A stretch of 46,385 nt of DNA from NCBI GenBank assembly GCA_004554485.1, contig SFLS01000006.1, forward strand, positions 1-46,385, in the 5' to 3' direction. Of this stretch, positions 17,677 to 26,398 are shown piece after piece. A program made the position numbers and the translations under genes. The notes beneath the pieces were generated by a model, which saw nothing but the letters and a program-made list of their open reading frames with translations, ran no database searches and had not been told where the DNA came from. Origin of the DNA: Oscillospiraceae bacterium. GTDB taxonomy: Bacteria > Bacillota > Clostridia > Oscillospirales > Ruminococcaceae. Each line of letters opens with the position of its first letter. Positions within the stretch are counted from its first letter, which is position 1.

Positions 17677-17705
17677 ATTATAAGATGAAAAAAAAGGCTT
17701 TGCAA
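17677..17705 (-). promoter_or_regulatory. Promoter of the mraZ division cluster
   Basis: TTGCAA (17700-17705), 17-bp spacer, consensus TATAAT (17677-17682). The predicted start point, about 17670, puts the first MraZ box at +2. Just upstream is a dyad AACAACA/TGTTGTT (17704-17720) of unknown role. Confidence 0.88.
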
Positions 17706-17803
17706 CAACAAACTGTTGTTCGCGATAGGCGGACAACTTTGCAATACCCCAATATCTGCCCATTGGCTTGCCAAATTTCCGGAATTCTTCCAATTTTTTC
17801 GTC

Positions 17804-17819
17804 GAATTGTCCACAATTC
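17804..17819. repeat. 16-bp palindrome upstream of the mraZ promoter
   Basis: GAATTGT and ACAATTC separated by CC. It lies in an AT-rich stretch (17740-17880) without genes, about 100 bases upstream of the mraZ promoter. It looks like a dimeric-regulator site; the protein is unknown. Confidence 0.4.
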
Positions 17820-17892
17820 CGGCGAAAATTTAGTTGATTTTGTCGACGGCTATTTTACCTTTTATTTTTCCCAAAAAGTCCCTGCCGGACAG

Positions 17893-17925
17893 CAAAAACG
17901 CCGGCCGGAAAACCCGGTCGGCGCT
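17893..17925 (-). terminator. Terminator after the coiled-coil gene
   Basis: Minus-strand stem CGCCGACCGG/CCGGCCGGCG (one G-U pair; arms at 17914-17923 and 17899-17908) followed by TTTTTGC, 27 bases past the stop at 17952. It separates the rsmD unit from the mraZ promoter. Confidence 0.85.
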
Positions 17926-17951
17926 GCATTGGCTGTATGTAGGGACGGCTG

Positions 17952-18548
17952 TTATTTTTCTTCGCTTTCGGCGGGGGGCTCCCGCAGGCCAGCCTGGCTG
18001 GCCGCATCCGCCAGCGCCTGCCGCGTCCCGCTGATGCTCCCCAGGCTCCTGGCAATGACCTCCTGGCTGGTGCGCAGCATATTTTCGGCAAACTCGTAGC
18101 TGGCCTGCTTCATCTCCCGGCTGCGGGTGCTGGCCTCGGTACGGATGGCGGTGGCCTTGGCCTGCGCTTCGTTCACCGTCTGCTCCGCCTGCTTCTGGGC
18201 GTCCTCCACCAGCTGCTGCGCGCGGCTGCTGGCATCGTTGAGCAGCGCCATGGCCTTGGCGTTGGCCTGCCGCACAATGCTTTCCTGCTCCAGCAGCTGC
18301 TTGGCGCGCTCCTCCGCCTTGCGGATCAGCGCTTCGGCTTCGCCCTTGGCCAGCGAGAGGATCTGATTGCGGTCCGCCACCACGGCGCGGGCCTGCTTGA
18401 TCTCGTTGGGCATATTCATCCGGATGGAATCGATGAGATCCCGCACCTTTTCGGCATCCACCACACAGCGTCCGCCGGACAGCGGCAGACTCCACGAATC
18501 CTCCAGCAGCTCATCAATATCGTTCAGGATACTTTCGATGGTATTCAT
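17952..18548 (-). CDS. Coiled-coil protein of unknown function (DivIVA/ATPase-subunit-like helix)
   Basis: 198-aa soluble protein, nearly all helical. After a short N-terminal region (MNTIESILNDIDELLEDSW) most of the chain (about 50-165) is an Ala/Glu/Gln/Lys-rich coiled coil that resembles DivIVA-like proteins or subunit B/H of rotary ATPases, a resemblance that may reflect composition only. Proteins like it often sit beside rsmD in Clostridia. The start after GGAGGGG is clear, 16 bases past rsmD, so the two are co-transcribed. Its place between rsmD and the division cluster makes a scaffold role plausible, but no function can be assigned. Confidence 0.8.
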   Translation of the reverse strand: MNTIESILNDIDELLEDSWSLPLSGGRCVVDAEKVRDLIDSIRMNMPNEIKQARAVVADRNQILSLAKGEAEALIRKAEERAKQLLEQESIVRQANAKAMALLNDASSRAQQLVEDAQKQAEQTVNEAQAKATAIRTEASTRSREMKQASYEFAENMLRTSQEVIARSLGSISGTRQALADAASQAGLREPPAESEEK

Positions 18549-18564
18549 AGATTCCCCTCCCTGG

Positions 18565-19122
18565 TCATTCTTCGGTAACGGTTTGTGCCGGAATACGGTA
18601 AGCGGTGAGCTTGATCTTTCCGTAGCGGTATTCCTTTTTGATGTGAAAATCCCCCGCCTGCGGCGGCAGCGTTTCATCCACGGCGGTTTCGCACAGGATC
18701 ACCCCGCCGGGGGACATTTTGGGCGCCAGCAGCGGCAGCACCTGTTCCAGCAGGCCGGCGTGATAGGGCGGGTCCAGCAGCGCGATATCGAAGCGCTCCC
18801 GCGTGCCCCGCAGAAAGCCGACGGCATCCATGGCCGCCACCCGGCTTTGGGCGGCCAACCCGGTATGCTGCAGATTCTGCCGGATCACCTCCTGCGCTTT
18901 GCGGGACTGATCGACAAATACGGCCAGACGGGCGCCGCGGCTGAGCGCCTCGATCCCCAGCTGTCCGCTGCCGGCAAACAGATCCAGCACGGCCGCGCCC
19001 TCCACCTCGAACTGGATGATGCTGAACATTGCCTCCTTGACCTGATCGGTGGTGGGGCGTACCTCGCGGCCCTCCAGCGTATTCAGTTTACGCCCGCGGG
19101 CGGTTCCGGTAATTACGCGCAC
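18565..19122 (-). CDS. rsmD: 16S rRNA m2G966 methyltransferase RsmD
   Basis: 185-aa SAM-dependent methyltransferase. The N-terminus MRVITGTARGRKL, the RPTTDQVKEAMFSII motif, the SAM loop DLFAGSGQLGIEALSRGA and the N6/N2-methylase catalytic tetrapeptide DPPY (in LLDPPYHAG) identify it. It modifies G966 in the P-site region of 16S rRNA. Translation starts at GTG (19122), 10 bases after AAGGAG; a near-consensus promoter lies 33 bases further upstream. The coiled-coil gene follows in the same transcript. Confidence 0.95.
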   Translation of the reverse strand: MRVITGTARGRKLNTLEGREVRPTTDQVKEAMFSIIQFEVEGAAVLDLFAGSGQLGIEALSRGARLAVFVDQSRKAQEVIRQNLQHTGLAAQSRVAAMDAVGFLRGTRERFDIALLDPPYHAGLLEQVLPLLAPKMSPGGVILCETAVDETLPPQAGDFHIKKEYRYGKIKLTAYRIPAQTVTEE

Positions 19123-19154
19123 TTTGCAAATTCTCCTTATGATACACTACTCTT

Positions 19155-19183
19155 ACAATATAGTTTTTCCCGCTTTCTGTCAA
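19155..19183 (-). promoter_or_regulatory. rsmD promoter
   Basis: Consensus TTGACA (19178-19183), 17-bp spacer, TATTGT (19155-19160). Confidence 0.85.
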
Positions 19184-19201
19184 TCCCATCTGTCGAAAAA
19201 A

Positions 19202-21055
19202 TCAATCTTCCGCGGTGGGCTCCCCGTGCAGGCAGCGGTACAGCGTCTCGGCCGCGGGACGGGTCATCCCGGGCGCCGCCGCCAGCTCCTCCACCCCGGC
19301 GGCCCGAACCGCCGCCATGCTTTTGAAGTGCCGAAGCAGGCCGGACGCGCGCTGCGGCCCGATGCCCGGCGCCTGTGTAAGGGCGGAGCCGACGCCGGCC
19401 CTGCCGTGCTTTTTGCGGGAAAAGGTGATGGCGTAGCGGTGGGTCTCATCCTGGATTGCGGTAATGAGCTGAAAGGCGGACTTGTTGGAGCGGATGGCGA
19501 TCTCCTCGTTTTCCGCCCGGATGGCGCGGGTGCGGTGCCGGTCATCCTTGACCATGCCGAACACCGGAATGGAAAGCCCGAACTGCTCCGTGACCCGGCG
19601 GGCGACCGCTGCCTGCCCCGCCCCGCCGTCGATGAGCCAGAGGTCCGGCAGGATCTCGAAGCCATCCTTTTTGCCGTTCCCGGCGGCCTCCCGGTAGTGT
19701 GTCAGGCGGCGGGTGAGCATCTGCTCCATCGCCGCATAGTCATCGGGAGCGGACTGCCCCCGGATGGTAAATTTTTTGTAGAGACGCTTTTCCGGACGGC
19801 CCTGCCGGAAAACGGTCATGCCGCCCACGATAGTCTGCCCGCCGATATTGGAAATATCAAAGGCTTCGATATGCTCCGGCGGATGAGGCAGCCCCAGCAG
19901 GCGGGCCAGCTCCGTCAGGGCGGCGATCTCCCGCCCGGTGCGGTTGGAATCCCGCGCCAGCTCCTGGGCGGCGTTGTTCTGCGCCATCTCACACAGCTTG
20001 CGGCTTTCGCCCCGCTGCGGCACGGTAAACTGCAGCTTTTTGCCCCGGTGCTCCCGCAGCAGCTGCTGCAGCAGCGGCAGATCGGGCAGGTCGCGGTCCA
20101 GAAACACCTCGGCCGGGGCCTGTTCCGCCGACAGATAGTAGCTGAGCAAAAACTCGGTAATGACCTCCTCCGGTTCGCCCATGCAGTCAAAGGAAAAGTC
20201 CTTTTTATCCCGCAGGCGGCCCTCCCGCAGCACCAGCAGGGAAAGGTAGATCTTTTCCTCCCCCTGCACCGAACCGACGACATCCAGACTCTCGTGCGGG
20301 AAGGCGATGACCTTTTGCTGCTCGGTGATGCGGCGGATGGCGGAAATGCGGTCCCGGTAGCGGGCTGCCCGCTCAAAATCCAGTGCCTCGGCGGCTTCCT
20401 GCATCCGGGCGGTCAGCTGCTCCACCGACTGCGCCCCGCCGGTGCGGATAAACTGCAGCGCCTCCCCCAGCGCCTCCCGGTAGGTCTCCCGGCTGATCTT
20501 GCCGGAGCAGACCCCCATGCACTGGTGGATGTGGTAGTTGAGGCAGGGGCGCTCCCGGCCGAAATCCTCGGGGAAGCGGCGGCGGCAGGTGGGCAGAAGA
20601 AAGGCCCGGTTGGCCTCCTCCACCGTCTGTTTGACCACCATGGAGGAGATGAACGGCCCGATGTATTCGTTATCGTCGCTGCCCTTTTGCAGCGCCAGCC
20701 GGATGCGGGGGTATTCCTCCCGGGTGACGCAGACATAGTGGTAGCCCTTATCATCCTTAAGCAGGATATTGTACTTGGGGCTGTGCAGCTTGATGAGGCT
20801 GCATTCCAGCACCAGGGCCTCGAATTCGCTGTCGGTGACGATATAATCAAAATCCTGCACCTGCTCCACCATGCGGTAGACCTTGGGCAGATGGCGCTCC
20901 ACCCTGCGGAAGTAGGAGGTCACGCGGTTTTTGAGCTTTTTGGCCTTGCCGACATAGATGATCTCTCCGCGGCGGTCCCGCATCAGGTAGACGCCGGGTT
21001 CCATCGGTAGGGTATTCGCCTTTTTGCGCAGCTCGGCTGTTTTTTGCAGATCCAT
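19202..21055 (-). CDS. uvrC: Excinuclease ABC subunit C
   Basis: Nucleotide-excision-repair endonuclease that cuts on both sides of a lesion held by UvrAB. The 617-aa product has the N-terminal GIY-YIG nuclease (PGVYLMRDRRGEIIYVGKAK-like, about 18-37), the UVR UvrB-binding motif (ALDFERAARYRDRISAI), the RNase H-like second nuclease (AFDISNIGGQ, DLWLIDGGAGQ) and C-terminal helix-hairpin-helix repeats. The ATG at 21055 after AGGAGG is the family start; 49 further open codons upstream run through a GC-rich hairpin element and are almost certainly not translated. It lies downstream of the HPr gene. Confidence 0.95.
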   Translation of the reverse strand: MDLQKTAELRKKANTLPMEPGVYLMRDRRGEIIYVGKAKKLKNRVTSYFRRVERHLPKVYRMVEQVQDFDYIVTDSEFEALVLECSLIKLHSPKYNILLKDDKGYHYVCVTREEYPRIRLALQKGSDDNEYIGPFISSMVVKQTVEEANRAFLLPTCRRRFPEDFGRERPCLNYHIHQCMGVCSGKISRETYREALGEALQFIRTGGAQSVEQLTARMQEAAEALDFERAARYRDRISAIRRITEQQKVIAFPHESLDVVGSVQGEEKIYLSLLVLREGRLRDKKDFSFDCMGEPEEVITEFLLSYYLSAEQAPAEVFLDRDLPDLPLLQQLLREHRGKKLQFTVPQRGESRKLCEMAQNNAAQELARDSNRTGREIAALTELARLLGLPHPPEHIEAFDISNIGGQTIVGGMTVFRQGRPEKRLYKKFTIRGQSAPDDYAAMEQMLTRRLTHYREAAGNGKKDGFEILPDLWLIDGGAGQAAVARRVTEQFGLSIPVFGMVKDDRHRTRAIRAENEEIAIRSNKSAFQLITAIQDETHRYAITFSRKKHGRAGVGSALTQAPGIGPQRASGLLRHFKSMAAVRAAGVEELAAAPGMTRPAAETLYRCLHGEPTAED

Positions 21056-21092
21056 CGCTCCTCCTCCTTTCCCACCTGCGCCCCGGACCGGC

Positions 21093-21191
21093 GCCGGAGC
21101 TCTCCCCGCAGGGGCGCGCGGCCGAAGGCCGCGCCGGCGCCGGAAGCGCCGCGGCCGGCGAAGCCGGCCGGCCCCTGCGGGGGGAGCCGGC
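21093..21191. repeat. GC-rich nest of hairpins (three-branched palindrome) upstream of uvrC
   Basis: An outer stem (gccgg/ccggc and ctccccgcagggg with cccctgcgggg, left arm 21093-21114, right arm 21172-21191) encloses three short hairpins: gcgcggcc-gaa-ggccgcgc (21116-21134), ggcgc/gcgcc (21136-21150) and ggccggc-gaa-gccggcc (21153-21169). Two of the three have GAA loops. It resembles a REP-like or other structured extragenic element. Confidence 0.7.
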
Positions 21192-21268
21192 GGCTTTTGC
21201 AAGGCGGGCGGCTTGTTTGCCGGCCCGGTACCGGTAATCAGGGCGGTTTATTGCCTTTTGTATCACAT

Positions 21269-21298
21269 ATTATAACACAAAAGGTGCGGCCGCCCCAA
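21269..21298 (-). promoter_or_regulatory. Possible uvrC promoter
   Basis: Consensus TATAAT at 21269-21274 on the minus strand with a poor -35 (TTGGGG, 18-bp spacer). It overlaps the HPr terminator and would give uvrC a leader of about 200 bases holding the hairpin nest. Confidence 0.45.
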
Positions 21299-21318
21299 TG
21301 GCTTTCCGCACCTTTTCC
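21277..21318 (-). terminator. Terminator of the HPr gene
   Basis: 11-bp stem (aaaaggtgcgg 21279-21289 with ccgcacctttt 21306-21316) and a 16-base loop, with T residues in the far arm on both strands. It lies 17 bases past the HPr stop. Confidence 0.7.
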
Positions 21319-21334
21319 TTCACTTTTTCCGGGA

Positions 21335-21598
21335 TCACTCCGCAAAGCCGGTTTCCACCAGTTTGACCAGGGCGTCCACAGCCTCCTGCTCGTCTACGCC
21401 GTCGGCAATGATCTTGATGGTGGTACCGCCGACGATCCCCAGGGACAGAACGCCCAACAGGCTCTTGGCGTTCACCCGGCGTTCTTCCTTTTCCACCCAA
21501 ACCGAAGCCTTATATTCATTGGCTTTCTGGATAAAGAAAGTGGCAGGCCGTGCGTGCAGACCAACATGGTTTTGAACGGAAACTTCTTTTACGTACAT
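21335..21598 (-). CDS. ptsH: HPr-family phosphocarrier protein
   Basis: 87-aa HPr. The phosphorylatable histidine is in GLHARPATFF (His near position 15) and the regulatory serine in NAKSLLGVLSLGI (near 46), so both PTS phosphotransfer and HPr-kinase control look possible; HPr(Ser-P) is the CcpA co-repressor in Firmicutes. An AGGAG is placed before ATG 21598. It has its own strong promoter with a palindrome over the -35 and its own terminator, apart from the trmD operon upstream. No enzyme I gene is nearby. A Crh-like role is less likely because the histidine is kept. Confidence 0.93.
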   Translation of the reverse strand: MYVKEVSVQNHVGLHARPATFFIQKANEYKASVWVEKEERRVNAKSLLGVLSLGIVGGTTIKIIADGVDEQEAVDALVKLVETGFAE

Positions 21599-21653
21599 AT
21601 TGACATCTCCTCTTCGCCTATCAGAAATGGGGTCCCTTATTTCTCTGTTTATC

Positions 21654-21682
21654 ATTATAGCAAAGTTGAAAGATTCTTTCAA
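21654..21682 (-). promoter_or_regulatory. HPr promoter
   Basis: TTGAAA (21677-21682), 17-bp spacer, consensus TATAAT (21654-21659), about 55 bases before the start codon. Confidence 0.88.
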
Positions 21683-21683
21683 C
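21665..21683. repeat. Perfect 19-bp dyad over the HPr -35 box (candidate operator)
   Basis: GTTGAAAGA and TCTTTCAAC flank one central base. The dyad covers the -35 hexamer and half the spacer, where a bound repressor would block polymerase. No second copy was noticed in the window. Confidence 0.6.
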
Positions 21684-21851
21684 GAGAAACCGCCACGAAC
21701 TTTTGCAAATTGCCATTTTTCTGACTAACCGCTAATATCAGCCGATTTTCCGGCGCTTGATTTGTGCATTATTGCTATAATTATTCATCGGATTCTATTA
21801 GGTTCGCCACACAGCCGAATCGGGCCTTTCCCGCCCGAAACGAGCCGCAGA

Positions 21852-22640
21852 TCAGCTCTCGGAGCCGTCTGTTTCCCCATGTCCGTCCGCCGCCTGCCGT
21901 TCGGCCGCCAAATCCGCTTTCATCCGGGCGATCAGCCAGCGGTCCTTTTGGCTCAGGTCGGCCTTTTCCAGCAGGTCGGGACGCTTGAGCAGCGTGTTTT
22001 TCAGCGACATTTCGTGCCGCCATTGGGCGATCCTGCCGTGGTCGCCGGTCAGCAAAATATCCGGGATGCGCCGGCCGTTCCATTCCACCGGATGGGTATA
22101 CTGGGGATACTCCAGCAGGCCGTTCCAGTGGCTTTCCTCGGTAAAGCATTCCTCGCTGGGCAGTACGCCCTCCACCATTCGGCCGATGCAGTCCACCAGT
22201 ACCAGCGCCCCCAGCTCTCCGCCGGTCAGCACATAGTCCCCGATGGAGACCTCCTCATCCACGATCTCATCCAGCACCCGCTGGTCTACCCCCTCGTAGT
22301 GCCCGCACAGCAAAAAAAGGTTTTTCTTTTCCTTCAGCTCCCGGGCATGGGCCTGGGTAAGCACCTTGCCCTGGGGGGAAAGATAGATCACATAGGGCTT
22401 TTGGCCGAGCTGCTGCGAGACCGCCCGCCAGCAATCGTAGATAGGCTGGCACATCATCAGCATCCCCATGCCGCCGCCGTGCAGCCGCAGGTCGGTGCGG
22501 CGGTGCTTATCGGTGGTATAGTCGCGGATCTGGTGGCAATGGACCTCCAGCTTGCCCGCCCTGATGCCGCGGCCGATGATGCTGCTGTTCACCACGGCTT
22601 CGCACATTTCGGGGAACAGCGTTGCGATGTCAAACCTCAT
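21852..22640 (-). CDS. trmD: tRNA (guanine37-N1)-methyltransferase TrmD
   Basis: 262-aa SPOUT-class enzyme that methylates G37 next to the anticodon and so prevents frameshifting. The trefoil-knot SAM site is seen in LLCGHYEGVDQRV and SIGDYVLTGGELGALV; the N-terminus MRFDIATLFPEM is canonical. A small departure is RLHGGGMGMLM where most relatives have YGGGAGMVM. The acidic tail of about 20 residues is extra. It overlaps rimM by 11 bases. The usual next gene rplS is absent; the 253 bases after trmD hold the HPr promoter and no clear terminator. Confidence 0.95.
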   Translation of the reverse strand: MRFDIATLFPEMCEAVVNSSIIGRGIRAGKLEVHCHQIRDYTTDKHRRTDLRLHGGGMGMLMMCQPIYDCWRAVSQQLGQKPYVIYLSPQGKVLTQAHARELKEKKNLFLLCGHYEGVDQRVLDEIVDEEVSIGDYVLTGGELGALVLVDCIGRMVEGVLPSEECFTEESHWNGLLEYPQYTHPVEWNGRRIPDILLTGDHGRIAQWRHEMSLKNTLLKRPDLLEKADLSQKDRWLIARMKADLAAERQAADGHGETDGSES

Positions 22641-23160
22641 AGTCGTCCTCCGTCACATCGTCAAACAGGCCCGGCAGCGGGCGGATCTCCACAAGCCCTT
22701 CTTCCGGGGCGAGCCGGATGACCACCTGTGGGATATCGGGCGCCAGCCGCACCTTGCCGTCGGCAAAGCGGATGTGATACACCCGATTGGCGCCTGTTTC
22801 GGTAATTTCGGTAAGGGTCCCGTAGCGGCGGCCGCTGTCGGCATCCACCACCGCAAGGCCGATGAGATCCTGCAGAAAGTATTGCCCCTTTTTCAGCGGA
22901 ATATCCTCCCGCCGGGCGTACAGCACCTTTTGGCGCAGCAGACTGCCGGCCTCCGGCGTTTCCACGCCGGCCAGCTTCAGCAGCACCATATTTTTCTGCA
23001 CCCGGGCGCCTTGTACCGGCAGCGGCGTTTTGCCACCCTCCAGATACAGCGTTTTCAGCGCGGTCATCTCCTGCGGCGAATCCATCCAGACCTCCGCCTT
23101 GACCTCCCCGCGCACCCCGTGCGTGGAAACGATCCTGCCGCATTCCAAAAATTGCTTCAT
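22630..23160 (-). CDS. rimM: Ribosome maturation factor RimM
   Basis: 176-aa 16S rRNA-processing protein that binds ribosomal protein S19 and helps mature the 30S head. It has the N-terminal RimM domain (FLECGRIVSTHGVRGEVKAE) and the C-terminal PRC-barrel (about 98-170; GQYFLQDLIGLAVVDADSG). The ATG at 23160, after AAGGAG, was preferred over a start 10 codons upstream. A weak stem-loop occupies the 70-base gap to khpA. Confidence 0.93.
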   Translation of the reverse strand: MKQFLECGRIVSTHGVRGEVKAEVWMDSPQEMTALKTLYLEGGKTPLPVQGARVQKNMVLLKLAGVETPEAGSLLRQKVLYARREDIPLKKGQYFLQDLIGLAVVDADSGRRYGTLTEITETGANRVYHIRFADGKVRLAPDIPQVVIRLAPEEGLVEIRPLPGLFDDVTEDDYEV

Positions 23161-23230
23161 GCCGCTCTCCTTTTCTCCCGTCAACAACAAGGGGAAGGCG
23201 ATTGATGCCCTCCCCCCACTGTTGTGTCAG

Positions 23231-23464
23231 TCAGTCGATTTCGACCGTTGCACGGCCGCCGGATTTGTTGGTTCCGGCGCGCACGATGGTACGGATCGCC
23301 TTGGCGATCCTGCCCTGCTTGCCGATGACGCGTCCCATATCCTCCGCACCCACGTGCAGATGATAAACGATGTTGCCCTCTTCATCCGCAGGGTCCGCGG
23401 TGACACTGACTGCCTCTTTGTCATCCACCAGTCCTCTGGCGATGGTTGCAATCAATTCTTCCAT
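23231..23464 (-). CDS. khpA: KH-domain RNA-binding protein KhpA
   Basis: 77-aa single type-II KH domain protein with the RNA-binding GxxG loop in VIGKQGRIAKAIR (about 45-57). KhpA pairs with KhpB/EloR in many Firmicutes and influences cell elongation and small-RNA binding. It lies in the standard place between rpsP and rimM. Confidence 0.93.
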   Translation of the reverse strand: MEELIATIARGLVDDKEAVSVTADPADEEGNIVYHLHVGAEDMGRVIGKQGRIAKAIRTIVRAGTNKSGGRATVEID

Positions 23465-23500
23465 TTGTAAGTCTCCTTATTGCTTCAAACGGGGGACTGC

Positions 23501-23746
23501 TTATTTAACGATCCCCTGGATCTTCAGCAGAGCCTTAACGGTATCGGTGGGCTGGGCGCCGTTGGTCAGCCAGGTCTTTACCTTCTCCTCATCGATCTTG
23601 ATGACGGAGGGCTCCTTGGTGGGATCGTAGTAGCCTACCTCCTCGATGAAACGGCCATCGCGGGGATAACGGGAATCCGCTACTACGATGCGATAAAAGG
23701 GAGCTTTCTTTGCGCCCATTCTGCGAAGTCTGATCTTTACTGCCAT
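23501..23746 (-). CDS. rpsP: 30S ribosomal protein S16
   Basis: 81-aa protein beginning MAVKIRLRRMGAKKAPFYRI with the VVADSRYPRDGRFIEEVGYY block, invariant for bS16. GGAGG lies 9 bases before the ATG. Followed after 36 bases by khpA. Confidence 0.98.
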   Translation of the reverse strand: MAVKIRLRRMGAKKAPFYRIVVADSRYPRDGRFIEEVGYYDPTKEPSVIKIDEEKVKTWLTNGAQPTDTVKALLKIQGIVK

Positions 23747-23840
23747 GTTGTATTACCTCCAAAAATTTTCTTCATAGAACCGGCCTTGCGGCCGACTGTT
23801 TGATTTATTTTTACCGGCAGTCCGCCGGGAAAAACCGTTG

Positions 23841-25193
<1,353 letters not shown>

Positions 25194-25211
25194 AGGATCT
25201 CCTTATCGTTT

Positions 25212-25577
25212 TCAGTCCTCCTCCAGCTGATTGGCCAGCCGGATGATGGTTTCGGCGCTGCGGTCGATCTCGGTCGCCCCGCCGAAACGGCTGTTCAGTT
25301 TTTCGATCTGCTGGGCTTCCCGCACGATGGTGGAAAGCACCTCTTCGATGCGGCGGAACCGGGCCGCCAGGTGCAGCCGGTCTTCGTATTCCAGCAGCTG
25401 GCTTTCGGCGCGCTTGATGGAATCCCGCACGCCCTGCCGGGTAATGCCGCTGTGCGCGGCGATCTCCGCCAGGGAAAGGTCCTCGTTGTAGTACAGTTCC
25501 ACCACGTCCCGCTGCTTTTCGGTCAGCATATCGCCGTAAAAATCCAGCAGGAAGGATATTTCCAGATTCTTCGCCAC
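25212..25577 (-). CDS. ylxM: YlxM/p13-like putative DNA-binding protein
   Basis: 121-aa UPF0122-family protein with a sigma-70 region 4-like helix-turn-helix (LSLAEIAAHSGITRQGVRDS, about 34-53). Family members sit before ffh and are linked to SRP function in some streptococci; the exact role is unknown. The start appears to be GTG at 25577, with GGAG 13 bases upstream, a long spacing, so initiation may be weak. It heads the operon from the promoter at 25640-25668. Confidence 0.9.
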   Translation of the reverse strand: MAKNLEISFLLDFYGDMLTEKQRDVVELYYNEDLSLAEIAAHSGITRQGVRDSIKRAESQLLEYEDRLHLAARFRRIEEVLSTIVREAQQIEKLNSRFGGATEIDRSAETIIRLANQLEED

Positions 25578-25612
25578 GCCTTTGTCATCTCCCGTCCCGG
25601 CATCCTATCTCG

Positions 25613-25633
25613 TGTAAAGCGGATTTCTTTACA
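25613..25633. repeat. Inverted repeat at the ylxM transcription start
   Basis: TGTAAAG and CTTTACA arms with a 7-base centre, covering the predicted start point (about 25633). A third CTTTACA copy at 25677-25683 lies just upstream of the -35. It could be an operator or a 5' stem-loop. Confidence 0.45.
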
Positions 25634-25639
25634 GACACT

Positions 25640-25668
25640 ATTATAGCGTGGTTCGGCAAACCTGTCAA
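25640..25668 (-). promoter_or_regulatory. Promoter of the ylxM-ffh-rpsP-khpA-rimM-trmD operon
   Basis: Fully consensus hexamers: TTGACA (25663-25668), 17-bp spacer, TATAAT (25640-25645). The rest of the gap to the divergent XRE gene (25684-25890) holds several CAACC/GGTTG motifs and a possible plus-strand -10 (TATACT near 25842) but no gene. Confidence 0.92.
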
Positions 25669-25890
25669 GCCTTTTTCTTTACACCGTGCAAAACCCCACA
25701 AAGCCACTGCCGTTTTGCCGGCTTTATGCCAAATTCGGCCATTTCAACCGGCAGTTGAGAGGTTTTACAACCTTCGGTTGGGACAAAATGCTCTGTTTCA
25801 ACCAATACTTGCTTTTCTTCCGCAAATCCATCCGCTATACTGAAGGCATGGAGCAGCATTCTTCCAAATTATTTTCAGAGGTACCTTATT

Positions 25891-26397
25891 ATGACGAATC
25901 AAACAATCGGCGAGCGCATTGCGCAGCTGCGCAGAAAAAAGAATATCACCCAGGAGACCATGGCCGAACAGCTGGGCGTAACGCCGCAGGCGGTGAGCAA
26001 GTGGGAAAACGATATCTCCTGTCCCGATATCACCCTGCTGCCCCCGCTGGCAGCCCTGCTGGGGGTGACGGTAGACGAGCTGCTGGGCTGCGAAGAAAAG
26101 CCGGCGGCCACCCTGCTGCCGGAGGAGCAGCGCAAACCGCTTTCCGAGATGATTTTCCGCATCTATGTCAACACCCACGACGGCGATAAGGTAAGGGTGA
26201 ACCTGCCCATGTCGCTGGTGCAGCTGGGGCTGCAGATCGGGGCGCAGATGCCGCAGGTTGCCGGCAGCGGCGTAGGGGACGCGATGAAAAATATAGACCT
26301 GCAGCAGCTGATCGCGCTGGTGGAACAGGGCGTGGTCGGCAAGCTGGTCGAGGTGGAGACTGCCGACGGGGATATCGTCGAGATCGTGGTGGAGTAA
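25891..26397 (+). CDS. XRE-family regulator with C-terminal SHOCT-like domain
   Basis: 168-aa protein. Residues about 6-60 form a Cro/C1 helix-turn-helix (IGERIAQLRRKKNITQETMA, then LGVTPQAVSKWEN). The C-terminal part (about 90-168), with VRVNLPMSLVQLGLQIG and LVEQGVVGKLVEVETADGD, resembles the small beta/alpha domain found in LiaX-like and DUF2089-type proteins; this match is from memory and approximate. It starts 1 base before a frameshifted small gene and runs divergently from ylxM. The combination suggests a regulator that senses a partner protein or envelope signal. Confidence 0.82.
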   Translation: MTNQTIGERIAQLRRKKNITQETMAEQLGVTPQAVSKWENDISCPDITLLPPLAALLGVTVDELLGCEEKPAATLLPEEQRKPLSEMIFRIYVNTHDGDKVRVNLPMSLVQLGLQIGAQMPQVAGSGVGDAMKNIDLQQLIALVEQGVVGKLVEVETADGDIVEIVVE

Positions 26398-26398
26398 C

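Noticed and set aside
17581..17814. 77-codon minus-strand frame upstream of mraZ
   Set aside because: It would cover the -10 box and the three MraZ boxes; no ribosome site and no family resemblance.
21056..21202. 49-codon N-terminal extension of uvrC
   Set aside because: Pro/Arg/Ala-rich product of the hairpin element; UvrC proteins start at the MDLQKTAELRKK-type sequence with AGGAGG right before it.
21735..21850. Terminator or riboswitch between trmD and HPr
   Set aside because: Only short 5-bp stems without U-tract and no conserved riboswitch core seen.
23182..23225. Hairpin between khpA and rimM as a terminator
   Set aside because: Imperfect stem with an internal loop and no U-tract; the genes form a conserved operon.
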